DNA of 64,000 bases, from contig CAYLMK010000010.1 in NCBI GenBank assembly GCA_964384945.1, forward strand, positions 62,001 to 126,000, in the 5' to 3' direction. A model generated the notes under the pieces. That model was not told where the DNA came from. It saw nothing but the letters and a program-made list of their open reading frames with translations, and ran no database searches. Position numbers and translations under genes: made by a program. Each line of letters opens with the position of its first letter. Position 1 is the stretch's first letter. Below are positions 33,371-41,685 of this stretch, in pieces. The DNA is from S015-6 sp964384945 (GTDB lineage: Bacteria > Desulfobacterota > DSWW01).

Positions 33371-35781
33371 GACGCCTCGCCCGCGAATTCCTTGAGGTGC
33401 CTCCGCCTCACCGCCCGCCACCAGGTGGGAAGCAGGAAGACGGAAAGGAGGGTGGTGGCGACGATTCCCGTCGCGCAGACCCTTCCGAGTCCGGCCAGGC
33501 CGGCATTGGACGCAAACCCAAGCGTACCGAATCCGGATGCGGTGGACAAGCCACACAGAAGGATGGCCCGGCCGACGCTTCGGTGGACCTGCCGCAGGTC
33601 GCCTCCGCAACGCTTCAGGGCGAACTGGATGTGGATGCTGTAGTCCACGCCGGCCCCGAAGAGCAGGGGAAGGGCCATCACGTTCATCAGGTTCCAGGGC
33701 CACCGGAGAACCACCATGAAAGCCATCAGGCACAGGAGGCTCAGCCCAAGCGTGACGAGGCTCAGCGTGACCTCTGTGACGCTTCGAAAGGCAAGTCCGA
33801 GCATGACGAGCAATATGGCACCCATGGGGAGCAGAACGCGGCCGACGTCCCGTTGCATGGTGCCCAGCAGGGATTCGCTGAGCAGGGACCAGCTGAACAT
33901 CCTGGCGCCCGTCGTTGCGGTCAGCCTTTCGGTGAGTTCCAACAGTTCCCCCTGGGCGGCGGTTTCCGAGGCCTCCATCTCTCCCAGAGCGAGAAGCCGC
34001 CCGCCATCCCTTCCCGCGAATTGCCGAAAGACCCATTGGGAGGCCCGGTTTCCCGGCCATGCGGCCGCGCCGTCCGCGGCGGCGAACCGTTCCCATGCGG
34101 CAAAGGCTTCACGGGTGAGCCGCAGGGAATCCTCGGTAAAGCCGGCGGCCACCGCGGCATCCGCGGCCGCGGGAAGGCGGGCTGCCAGCCAGCGCGCCGT
34201 TTCCCGATTCTTCCTCTGGAGTTCGGGGCGCGGCCAGAGGGCCCCCGGAAGGCTGTAGCCGGCAAGGGTGCCCTCCTTGGCGGATTCCGCAAGTTCCGCT
34301 GCGGCCGCATCGAGCCGATCAGCCACCTCGGCCTCGTCCGCCCCGTCCACGATCAGCCAGAGCGCGTCATCGAAGCCCCCGATTTCGCGTTGAACCTCGA
34401 GCAGGGCCTCCATGGTTTCGTTCTCTTTCGGGCCGAGATCCCGCGTCGTGTAGTCGACGGAAGGGAGCCGTTGGGCCAGAATGGAAGCCGACACCACGGT
34501 CGCCAGAAGAGTCAGAAACCATGCGGCCCTGGGATGCAGCGGGAGAGTCGAGATCCTCGCCCGCCTTCCGGGAGAACTGCTCTCCGCGGGGCGCAGCCTG
34601 CCGACAAGGGGCGGAAGAAAGGCCACGAGCATGATTCCCGCGGCCGCGAGAATTCCAAACCCCACGAGCGTGCCGAGCTGGCTCAGCCCCGGCAGGCTGC
34701 TTCGGGTGATCATGAAAAAGGCGCCCGCCGTTGTGACGGCTGCCCAGAGAATGCCCGGGGTCACGGCTGCCCGGTGTTCTGCGAGCGAGCGGCTGGGATT
34801 GACGGAGAACTCCTGGTAGAGGATCAGTCCATAATCGGCTGCCAGGCCGAGCAGGATTGCCCCGAAGCCCAGGCTTGCCGCGTTCAGCGGCCCGAGGAAG
34901 AGGGCCCCGACGGAAACGGAGACGGCCAAAACGAGCAGCAGCAGGATCAGGAGCCAGAAAAGGGGGAGCCAGCGTCGGTGTGCCAGCCAGAAGAGCCCTG
35001 CCACCAGGAACATCGTACCCGCGGCGGAGGACTCGACGTCTCGCAAGAGGCCGGAACCGGATCTGGCGAGAAAGGCGGGCGTGCCCGTCATGCGGACCGC
35101 CAGCCGGCCGCCGTTTCCTTCTTTCGCCTGCCAGCTCTCCAGCAGGTCCGCCACCTGCGAGACCCACTTGCGGATCTTCCAGAAGCCGACCTGGTCATCG
35201 GGGAGGGCCACAAACAGGATTCGGAAGCGTCCGTCCGGGGAAGCAAAGGGGTCCTCCAGGCCCTCTGCCAGGGGAGACCTCAAGAGGTCTCCGAAATCCG
35301 TCAAGGCGAATGGGTCATGAGACAGCAGGGCTATCTCCCGGGGGCGAAAGGAGGTGGCCAGCCGCTCCAGCGTGTTTTCGACGGTGTGCTCTATCCGCCC
35401 CTCCCGGAGCCTTTCCGCGACGGTCTCGAACACGCCCGGAGGCTGATTGAACCAGAGGTAGGCCAGGAACTCGCCCAACTGGAACGGGTTCTCACGGAAG
35501 GGGCTCTGCCACATGACTTCCGGGGTCAGACCGGAGCCCTTCAGGGCCTCTGCGAGGGACCGGGCGGCTCGCTCGGTTTGCTCCGCTTCGGGCGACCTCA
35601 GGGAAAGGAGAAGCTCGCGGGACGATCCGAAGCTCCTCTGGTAGAGCCGAAGGCCGTCGACCATCCGGCAGTCGGCGGGCAGCAGATTGAAAACGTCCAC
35701 GTCCAGCCGGAGCCGCCCGGCGCCGGCCGCCAGAATGGCCGTCACCCCTGCCAGGAGAAGCCACGTTTCCAGTCTTTTCAT
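33367..35781 (-). CDS. MMPL/RND-family lipid exporter
   Basis: The 804-residue membrane protein has the duplicated RND plan: one TM helix, a large periplasmic loop, five to six TM helices (about 240-410), then the same again with TM helices near 640-790. LFGAGVDYSIHIQFALKRCGG marks the second half and LLGLAADYGLILYQEF the first, the usual proton-relay region. It is of the predicted exporter class next to LolA-like proteins and should move a lipid or glycolipid from the inner membrane. It overlaps both neighbours by 4 bases (ATGA), so these genes are tightly coupled. Confidence 0.9.
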   Translation of the reverse strand: MKRLETWLLLAGVTAILAAGAGRLRLDVDVFNLLPADCRMVDGLRLYQRSFGSSRELLLSLRSPEAEQTERAARSLAEALKGSGLTPEVMWQSPFRENPFQLGEFLAYLWFNQPPGVFETVAERLREGRIEHTVENTLERLATSFRPREIALLSHDPFALTDFGDLLRSPLAEGLEDPFASPDGRFRILFVALPDDQVGFWKIRKWVSQVADLLESWQAKEGNGGRLAVRMTGTPAFLARSGSGLLRDVESSAAGTMFLVAGLFWLAHRRWLPLFWLLILLLLVLAVSVSVGALFLGPLNAASLGFGAILLGLAADYGLILYQEFSVNPSRSLAEHRAAVTPGILWAAVTTAGAFFMITRSSLPGLSQLGTLVGFGILAAAGIMLVAFLPPLVGRLRPAESSSPGRRARISTLPLHPRAAWFLTLLATVVSASILAQRLPSVDYTTRDLGPKENETMEALLEVQREIGGFDDALWLIVDGADEAEVADRLDAAAAELAESAKEGTLAGYSLPGALWPRPELQRKNRETARWLAARLPAAADAAVAAGFTEDSLRLTREAFAAWERFAAADGAAAWPGNRASQWVFRQFAGRDGGRLLALGEMEASETAAQGELLELTERLTATTGARMFSWSLLSESLLGTMQRDVGRVLLPMGAILLVMLGLAFRSVTEVTLSLVTLGLSLLCLMAFMVVLRWPWNLMNVMALPLLFGAGVDYSIHIQFALKRCGGDLRQVHRSVGRAILLCGLSTASGFGTLGFASNAGLAGLGRVCATGIVATTLLSVFLLPTWWRAVRRRHLKEFAGEAS

Positions 35782-36278
35782 CGGTCGAGTACCACCCGGA
35801 TCTTCTCACCGGTCTTTCGGTTGACGAGCGACCACTCACGGTTCGCCGTCTCGTGCACCTCCCACTGCTTCGGCGGGGCCGCCCCCTCGAGCAGGCCGGG
35901 GAGCCGGAACCAGATGAATTTCGCCGGAGGCCGTCCGACTCCGGAATAGGCCCGGCCCTTGTCGATGAAGTCGATTCGCCAGAGATTCCCCGAACTCTGG
36001 GCCGTGAAGATCGGAAACGGGGGCTTGGAAAAGCTGACCAGGACATCGCCGTCCGGGTGCCGGGCCACGATCAGATCCCCGGCAAGGGCGGGGAGGTCGG
36101 ATCGCGGCGTCCAGAGCGCCTGCCCTTGCCAGACCTTCCACTGGGGATCGTCAATGTCCACATCGGGAAGAGAAATGAGGTGGGAGCAGCCGGCCAGCCA
36201 CAGAACCGCCAGAATGAGGCCTGTCGGAAACCAAGGGATCCGGCCGGGCCGCCGAGGAGGGGGTAGGTGGTGTGCCAC
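35778..36278 (-). CDS. Small outer-membrane lipoprotein (DUF3261-like)
   Basis: The 166-residue protein has a signal peptide with lipobox LWLAGC (cysteine near residue 31) and a beta-rich body ending KTGEKIRVVLDR. Size, position and ending fit DUF3261-type lipoproteins found with MMPL exporters and LolA-like carriers, but the family match is from memory. The start is GTG at 36278, after a strong GGGGAGGA. It probably forms the outer-membrane end of the export route. Confidence 0.72.
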   Translation of the reverse strand: MAHHLPPPRRPGRIPWFPTGLILAVLWLAGCSHLISLPDVDIDDPQWKVWQGQALWTPRSDLPALAGDLIVARHPDGDVLVSFSKPPFPIFTAQSSGNLWRIDFIDKGRAYSGVGRPPAKFIWFRLPGLLEGAAPPKQWEVHETANREWSLVNRKTGEKIRVVLDR

Positions 36279-36290
36279 GGGTCCTCCCCT

Positions 36291-37469
36291 TCAATCCAGG
36301 CCCGGGTGCCGGCGGGGCTCCAGCGTATCCCTTCGAGATTCTACGGCCTGGTGGGGCGACCACCATTTCTGCCCCCGCCATACGATGGGCCACGGAAACC
36401 AGCAGGCGATCCAGGAGAGCCCCCGGCAAAGGCTCCAGAAAGGCAGGATGGGGAGTCGCTTCACGCCGATCCGCAACCCAAGGACCCTGCAGATCAGAAG
36501 GGCGGCGGCGGCGTCGGCCGCCAGAACGGTCAGGAGTCCAATCCAGCCGAAGCGGTCCGCAGGGTAGACCAGCAGCCATCCGAGCCATCCCAGCAAGGGT
36601 ATGACGACAAGCTGGGCCGCGTAAGGCACGGGGCGGCACCAGCGTATGTTCTTCTGCCAGCGCAGGTAGTGCAGCAGGGCCTGTCGCCAGCCCTGCTCGG
36701 CCGGGACCGTGCTCAGGCACATGCTGCCGAGCTGGGTGGGCTTGAGCAACCCGCCCAGGTGGAAATCCTCGGCCAGGCAGCCTCCGAGGAAGTCCCAGTC
36801 GACCCTCCGCTTGAAATCGTCCGCCTCGAAAAGCATGGCCGAGCCCAGTCCGAACTGGATCATGTGCTGTCCGCTGAGAAGAATGACCCCCGGATAGAAC
36901 TCCAGGTTCACGTAAAGGGCATCGAGCATTTCGGGCGCGCTGCCCACCTCCCTGATGACGTAAGGCGAGGTCAGGCAGCGGGCCTTCGTTCTTTCGTAGT
37001 CCGTTCTCAGGGACCGGATCGTTCCCGGCGGCGCTTGCATGTCCGCGTCGCTCCACAACCAGAGATCCCCCGTGGCGTGAGGGGCCAGGACCCACATCCA
37101 GGAAACCTTGGGATGCGGGTAGCGGTTCGGGTTGTCATGAACGATCAGCCGGACGTCCGCAGCGGGGTACCGGGCGCGCATCCTCTCCAGGTAAAGTTCC
37201 AGACGCTCCTGGTCCGGCCGGTGGCATCCGATCAGCAGCTCGCTGTTGCCGTCGAGGTCTGCAATGAACGATTCGATGGACCTGTCGAACCTTGCGAACT
37301 CCTCGTCCCGGATCGAGCGGGGAAGCGGCTTGAAGACAGTGATGCGCCTCGGGTCCGGTCTCCCCGTCGCCGGCTTGCGCTTCTTGACGCTCAGCACGAG
37401 GACAAAGGCGACCACCCACCATGCAACGCCTATGCAGGTCCAGATTCCGAGGATCCACTCCCAGAGCAT
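36291..37469 (-). CDS. HpnI-like (ceramide glucosyltransferase-type) glycosyltransferase
   Basis: The 392-residue membrane protein starts with a TM helix, has a GT-A domain with VFKPL, LWLWSDADMQAP (DxD) and the QKNIRW acceptor motif, then several TM helices at the C-terminus. This is the GT21 layout of ceramide glucosyltransferase and of HpnI, which adds N-acetylglucosamine to bacteriohopanetetrol. Probably it makes a glycolipid on the inner membrane. The ATG at 37469 follows GAGGCC; a GTG at 37484 has no ribosome-binding site. It is first in the run toward the exporter, 12 bases before the lipoprotein. Confidence 0.82.
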   Translation of the reverse strand: MLWEWILGIWTCIGVAWWVVAFVLVLSVKKRKPATGRPDPRRITVFKPLPRSIRDEEFARFDRSIESFIADLDGNSELLIGCHRPDQERLELYLERMRARYPAADVRLIVHDNPNRYPHPKVSWMWVLAPHATGDLWLWSDADMQAPPGTIRSLRTDYERTKARCLTSPYVIREVGSAPEMLDALYVNLEFYPGVILLSGQHMIQFGLGSAMLFEADDFKRRVDWDFLGGCLAEDFHLGGLLKPTQLGSMCLSTVPAEQGWRQALLHYLRWQKNIRWCRPVPYAAQLVVIPLLGWLGWLLVYPADRFGWIGLLTVLAADAAAALLICRVLGLRIGVKRLPILPFWSLCRGLSWIACWFPWPIVWRGQKWWSPHQAVESRRDTLEPRRHPGLD

Positions 37470-37636
37470 ACGTACAGGCCTCACAAAAAAAGACTTGGCT
37501 CACGGCGGCGCAGTCGATTCCCTGCTCGGAATGTGCCGAGCCGAATCAGTCGGAGCATACGGCAACGAGCCCGGGGTGTCAAGAAAACCCAAGATCAAAG
37601 AACGCTATTGAAATCGTATTCTTGTAAGCTGTTATA

Positions 37637-38818
37637 TCAATGTTTTCGATGCGTTTTCTGAACCGGAGGAGTCGTCTCGGCGAACCCGAAATGCCGGAAG
37701 ACGCCCTGAAACGCACCGAGGATTTGTTCACGGCTGAGCCCGTGGTCCTCGGTGGAGTATTCGTGTCGGCTGCTGTAACGGCGCGCCTTTGCCGACTCTG
37801 CCTGCAGGGTCTGCCTAAAGGCCGGGCCGATCTCGAAGCCGAAGCGACCGTAGATCGCCCGGACGGTCCCTGCCGGATCGCTCACCAGGTCGTCGTACTT
37901 GACGACGGCATAGCTTTCGGCCGGCGCCTTCTGGAGTATCTCCAGTGGATAGGTGTACCAATGCCGCGCCATGTCGATCAGGTAGTCGCGCAGGCCGTTG
38001 CCCTCGACCGGGATCCCGAGGACACGCCACGAGAACATCATCATATTCACATAGGAAGGGAGCATTTCCAGCGGGCTGCGCACCAGATAGACGATCTTCG
38101 CATCCGGGAAGTGTTCGAAGACGGCTTGAACCTTCGGGCAAAGGGCCGGATTCTTCGCCAGATAGTGCTTCTCTCCCGCCCGGGGTGCGGGAGCCCTTGC
38201 GTGCAGATGACGTCGCAGACAGGCCTTGTAGAAGCCCATGATGCGGTCCCTGTCCGCCCGGGGCAGGGCCGTATCGAAATAGGTGTAAGGGACGGCCTCC
38301 TCGAGGAGTCCCGCGGACAATCCGACCGTCAGCGCGGACCAGATGTGCAGCAGCAGATAGTCGTCTTCCTCCGGTTCCCGGAGCGAGACCTCGTGCATGA
38401 CGTTCTCTTCCTGCCAGCCCTGTTCGGTCCGGCCGAGCCAGCTTCGCAGGGGCCCGCCCAGCCGTCGGTCCAGGGACGCGATGCCCGCTACCAGCTTGCG
38501 CTGTACGATGGAGGGCGCCAGCAGGATCTCCCACATCTTCATCGTGCAGAACCGGTCCGTATCCCGGGCCAGCAGCCGGTGAAGGAAGGTGGTGCCGCTT
38601 CTCGGGTTTCCGATGATGAAGACCGGGGCCTTCACCTCTTCGCGCCGGTGGCCGGGGAACAAGATGTCATCCAGGAGAAACCCGATCCAAACCGTCAGCT
38701 CGAGCAGGGGGAAGAGGATATAGAACGCGACCAGGATCGCCAACCGGCGGGGTGTCCACCGGCCGTTGGTGAGCCAGAGGTATGTGAACCGGAAAAGCCC
38801 TCGGAAATTGAAGGCCAT
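37637..38818 (-). CDS. Membrane-anchored sulfotransferase
   Basis: The 393-residue protein has an N-terminal TM helix (about 27-48) and the PAPS-binding loop IIGNPRSGTTFLHRLL (about 68-83), plus the 3'-phosphate motif KIVYLVRSPLEMLPSYVNM. It belongs to the Sulfotransfer_3 group, which sulfates lipids, sugars or proteins. Its place upstream of the glycosyltransferase and MMPL exporter suggests a sulfated glycolipid, as in mycobacterial sulfolipid loci, but this is inference. GGAGAAACGC precedes the ATG. A 167-base, rather AT-rich gap follows, so the downstream genes may have their own promoter. Confidence 0.88.
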   Translation of the reverse strand: MAFNFRGLFRFTYLWLTNGRWTPRRLAILVAFYILFPLLELTVWIGFLLDDILFPGHRREEVKAPVFIIGNPRSGTTFLHRLLARDTDRFCTMKMWEILLAPSIVQRKLVAGIASLDRRLGGPLRSWLGRTEQGWQEENVMHEVSLREPEEDDYLLLHIWSALTVGLSAGLLEEAVPYTYFDTALPRADRDRIMGFYKACLRRHLHARAPAPRAGEKHYLAKNPALCPKVQAVFEHFPDAKIVYLVRSPLEMLPSYVNMMMFSWRVLGIPVEGNGLRDYLIDMARHWYTYPLEILQKAPAESYAVVKYDDLVSDPAGTVRAIYGRFGFEIGPAFRQTLQAESAKARRYSSRHEYSTEDHGLSREQILGAFQGVFRHFGFAETTPPVQKTHRKH

Positions 38819-38853
38819 GCGTTTCTCCAGGAGATTCGGGACAAGGGGAAAAG

Positions 38854-38956
38854 GCTATTAGCTATTGGCTCTTAGCTCCCGACTGCCCCCGCCCCCCGGT
38901 AGGCTTCGTCGACGGGGTACAGGGGGAGCTAACAGCGAAAGGCCAAAAGCTGATAA
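38854..38956. repeat. Heptamer-hairpin repeat family, member D
   Basis: The left arm CTATTAGCTATTGGCTCTTAGC (38855-38876) is followed by a C-rich run (GCCCCCGCCCCCC); the right arm is GGGGGAGCTAACAGCGAAAGGC and more. It has the same plan as the 18.1-kb element. It fills most of the gap between two leftward genes. Confidence 0.6.
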
Positions 38957-39066
38957 CCGAGAACCCCGGAAGCCCTGCCGGCGCCGAACCGGATCTGTCG
39001 GGGCAACGGAGAGGCCGATACGACAGACGCCAGGCCCAAGCAGTCTGAAACAGGAGTCGCGGCCTG

Positions 39067-39843
39067 TCAAGCGGTTCGTCCCGGTCTGCGGTTGCCGGGG
39101 CCTTCCCGCGCCTTGGCCTCTGCCCGCAGGAGGACGAGTTCGCGGTACCGCCTTCGCCGCCGGACCCGTTCCCGGAGCCATTGGATGCTCAACAGGGCGT
39201 TGAACAGGACGAAGACGCCTGCGTAAAGCGCGAGCGTGTGAGCACGTTCCCGGCCCTGTGCGGTCATCGCCTCAGCCATAAAGAAGGTGTGTATCAGGGT
39301 CGTCGGGACGAGGCCCGCCGCTGTGGCGAGCATGAAGAACACAGGGCGCACTCCGGCGAGTGCGGCGCCGAAGTTGATTACGGCAAAGGGGATGGGCAGG
39401 AACCGGGTCTGCACCATGGGCCAGAAGCCGTGGCGTTCGAACAGGCGCTCGGCACGCCTCAGGCGCTCGCCCGTGACCCGGACGACGAACTCCCGTCCCA
39501 GGAGCCTGGCCTCCCAAAAGGCAGCGAAGGCGCCGAGCGTGAGCCCGGCGATGTTGGTGATCGAACCGCAGACCGGACCGAAGGCGGCCCCGGCCACGAG
39601 CAGGGGCACCGGTGGAAGGCCGAGTGCCGAGACGATCGCGTAGAGGGCGACCAGCAGGAATGGCGCCCACCAGATCCCTCGCAGCGCCTGGACGAGGGAC
39701 AGCACGCGATCCTCGGTGAGTGCCTCGCCCGCAGGGGTGAACCGTACGAGGGCGATTCCGGTGAGGACGAGGGCCGCGAAGAGGCACATCCGAAGCAAGG
39801 CCCGGCGCGGGATGCGTCCTCTCAACGATGGGGCCCGTGGCAT
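39067..39843 (-). CDS. TVP38/TMEM64 (VTT-domain) membrane protein
   Basis: The 258-residue protein has about six TM helices and the VTT-domain landmarks: GLPPVPLLVAGAAFGPVCG, the re-entrant-loop region FWPMVQTRFLPIPFAVINFGAA and a charged C-tail. Relatives are DedA/VTT membrane proteins, some of which scramble or flip lipids. It begins 7 bases after the amidase stop and so ends a three-gene operon. Any link to the amidase is unknown. Confidence 0.88.
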   Translation of the reverse strand: MPRAPSLRGRIPRRALLRMCLFAALVLTGIALVRFTPAGEALTEDRVLSLVQALRGIWWAPFLLVALYAIVSALGLPPVPLLVAGAAFGPVCGSITNIAGLTLGAFAAFWEARLLGREFVVRVTGERLRRAERLFERHGFWPMVQTRFLPIPFAVINFGAALAGVRPVFFMLATAAGLVPTTLIHTFFMAEAMTAQGRERAHTLALYAGVFVLFNALLSIQWLRERVRRRRRYRELVLLRAEAKAREGPGNRRPGRTA

Positions 39844-39850
39844 CGTCGGG

Positions 39851-41311
39851 TCAACCTTTCGCCCTTGCCCTTTCCCCTTCCAGTCCGCCGCCCCCTGATC
39901 CCCGGGTCACCCCGGGGCGGGGAAGGGCACCGGCGTTTGCCTCGAACGTGTAGGCGGCCCGCAGCACGGTCGCCTCGTCAAAGGCCCTGCCCACGAGTTG
40001 AAGGCCCATCGGAAGCCCTTCCTCGCTGAGCCCGCAGGGCACCGAGACGGCCGGCAATCCGGTCAGGTTGGCCGGACAGGCGAATCGCAGGAGGGCCATG
40101 GGCAGATCGACCTCCATTCCTTTGATCGAGACGGTCTCGGTCCCTACGGGCGGGGCCGGCACGGGCGCCGCGGGCAGGGCGAAGAGATCGATTTTTCGGA
40201 AGGCGTTCGCGAAGTCCTGCTGGATCATCCTTCGGAGTCGCTGTGCCTTGATGTAATGCACCGCCGAGAAGATCGAGCCCCCTTCGAGGAGGGCGCGCAC
40301 GTCCCTGCCGTAGTCGGCGGCTCGGCTTCGCAAGTCGGCCTCGTGAAAGGCGGCCGCCTCGGCGGTGATCAGGATGGACTCCACGATCGAGGTGAGCTCC
40401 AGCGTCGGCAGATGAAGTTCCACGACACGGGCGCCGAGGCCTTCGAGAAGCTTGAGCGCCTTCTTGAACGAGGCCTCCACCCCTTCCTCGACGCCGGCGA
40501 AGCAGAAGGACGGATCGATCCCGATCCGGAGCTTTTTCACGTCGTCCTTCAGGGCCCTGGCGAAGCCGGGGACCTTCTCGTTCGCGCTCGCCGGGTCGCG
40601 AGGATCGTGGCCCGCCATGACAGAGAGAAGGAGGGCCGCGTCCCTGACGCATTTCGTGATCGGGCCCGCGTGGTCGAGCGACCAGGCGAGGGGAACGATT
40701 CCGTGAAGGCTTACCCGGCCGTAGGTCGGTTTGAGCCCCACGGTTCCGCAGAGTGCCGAGGGCGTGCGGATCGATCCGCCCGTGTCCGTGCCCGTGGAGG
40801 CGATGCACAGGTCGGCGGCAACGGCGGCGGTCGACCCGCCGCTCGACCCGCCGGGAATGCGGCCCGTATCGTACGGGTTCCGGGTGCCCCCGAAATGGGG
40901 GTTCTGGGTCGTGCTGCCGAAGGCGAATTCGTGGAGGTTCGTCTTTCCAACGATGATCGCTCCGGCTGCGCGGAGCCGCGCAACCGACGCCGCGTCCTCG
41001 GCCGGAACGCGGTCGGCCATAATCTTCGAGCCTGCTGTCGTGCGCAGTCCCCGCGTGTCGAAGAGATCCTTGAGCGAGATGGGGACCCCGTGCAGCGGTC
41101 CCATGTACTGGCCCTTTGCGAGCCGCCTCTGCGCAGCGCGGGCAGCCTGGAGGGCCCCTTCGGCGTCCACGGTGATGTAAGCGTTGAGCACGGGGTCGAG
41201 CCTCTCGATCTCCCCGAGAACGGCGCGCGTGAGATCGACGGGCGAGATGCTCCCCGACCTGATCTTCGGAGCGAGCTGCGTGATGGTCATGCGATGGAGT
41301 CCGCTCGTCAT
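39851..41311 (-). CDS. Amidase-signature hydrolase
   Basis: The 486-residue protein has the complete Ser-cisSer-Lys triad: K81 in GVPISLKDLF, S156 in GRIPGGSSGGS and S180 in TGTDTGGSIRTP. By eye it resembles GatA, but no gatB or canonical gatC is near. Its partner is a 69-residue protein overlapping by 4 bases, an arrangement like AtzE-AtzG, where a small GatC-like protein binds a biuret-type amidase. It may thus be a catabolic amidase and not the tRNA amidotransferase. Confidence 0.82.
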   Translation of the reverse strand: MTSGLHRMTITQLAPKIRSGSISPVDLTRAVLGEIERLDPVLNAYITVDAEGALQAARAAQRRLAKGQYMGPLHGVPISLKDLFDTRGLRTTAGSKIMADRVPAEDAASVARLRAAGAIIVGKTNLHEFAFGSTTQNPHFGGTRNPYDTGRIPGGSSGGSTAAVAADLCIASTGTDTGGSIRTPSALCGTVGLKPTYGRVSLHGIVPLAWSLDHAGPITKCVRDAALLLSVMAGHDPRDPASANEKVPGFARALKDDVKKLRIGIDPSFCFAGVEEGVEASFKKALKLLEGLGARVVELHLPTLELTSIVESILITAEAAAFHEADLRSRAADYGRDVRALLEGGSIFSAVHYIKAQRLRRMIQQDFANAFRKIDLFALPAAPVPAPPVGTETVSIKGMEVDLPMALLRFACPANLTGLPAVSVPCGLSEEGLPMGLQLVGRAFDEATVLRAAYTFEANAGALPRPGVTRGSGGGGLEGERARAKG

Positions 41312-41517
41312 GAGGCTACCTCCCGGACCGGCCGGAATAGGAGAGCGGGGAACGCCTCCGCATATCCTTCCGGCTGCAGGGTGTTCAGGACGGCCACGAG
41401 CCCTGCCAGGAGATCGAGCATCCCGGCCGCCTCCTCGGAGAGGTCCAGATCGGCCATCGTCCTGAGCTGCCTCTTCAGAAACTCCGGCGTGAGCGTCGGT
41501 TCTTCCGCTTTTTGCAT
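41308..41517 (-). CDS. Small AtzG/GatC-like amidase partner
   Basis: The 69-residue helical protein has a GatC-like helix pair (FLKRQLRTMADLDLSEEAAG; MLDLLAGLVAVLNTL) and a LLFRP ending like DUF4089/AtzG proteins. Such proteins wrap round the amidase and stabilise it. It leads the operon amidase partner / amidase / VTT protein. Identification rests on size, pattern and gene overlap. Confidence 0.6.
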   Translation of the reverse strand: MQKAEEPTLTPEFLKRQLRTMADLDLSEEAAGMLDLLAGLVAVLNTLQPEGYAEAFPALLFRPVREVAS

Positions 41518-41685
41518 GGTCTTCCTCCGCGATCGGGTCGGGGCCGTGCGGGACAGGGCCTCATCTTACGACATCCGGCGGCAAAGGGAAAGCGTCCGAG
41601 GCGGGCGGTCGTTTGCTTTTTCTCCGGCACATCCGCTAGAACAACCTTCTGTTGAAACCTGCTGCCCGCATCCTGGAGTCTTTCG

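Noticed and set aside
33397..35949. An 850-codon plus-strand frame
   Set aside because: Antisense to the MMPL exporter; the translation is low in hydrophobic residues and has no recognisable domain.
39851..41311. Calling the amidase gatA of the tRNA-dependent amidotransferase
   Set aside because: No gatB or normal gatC nearby, and the small partner looks AtzG-like; the neutral name amidase is safer.
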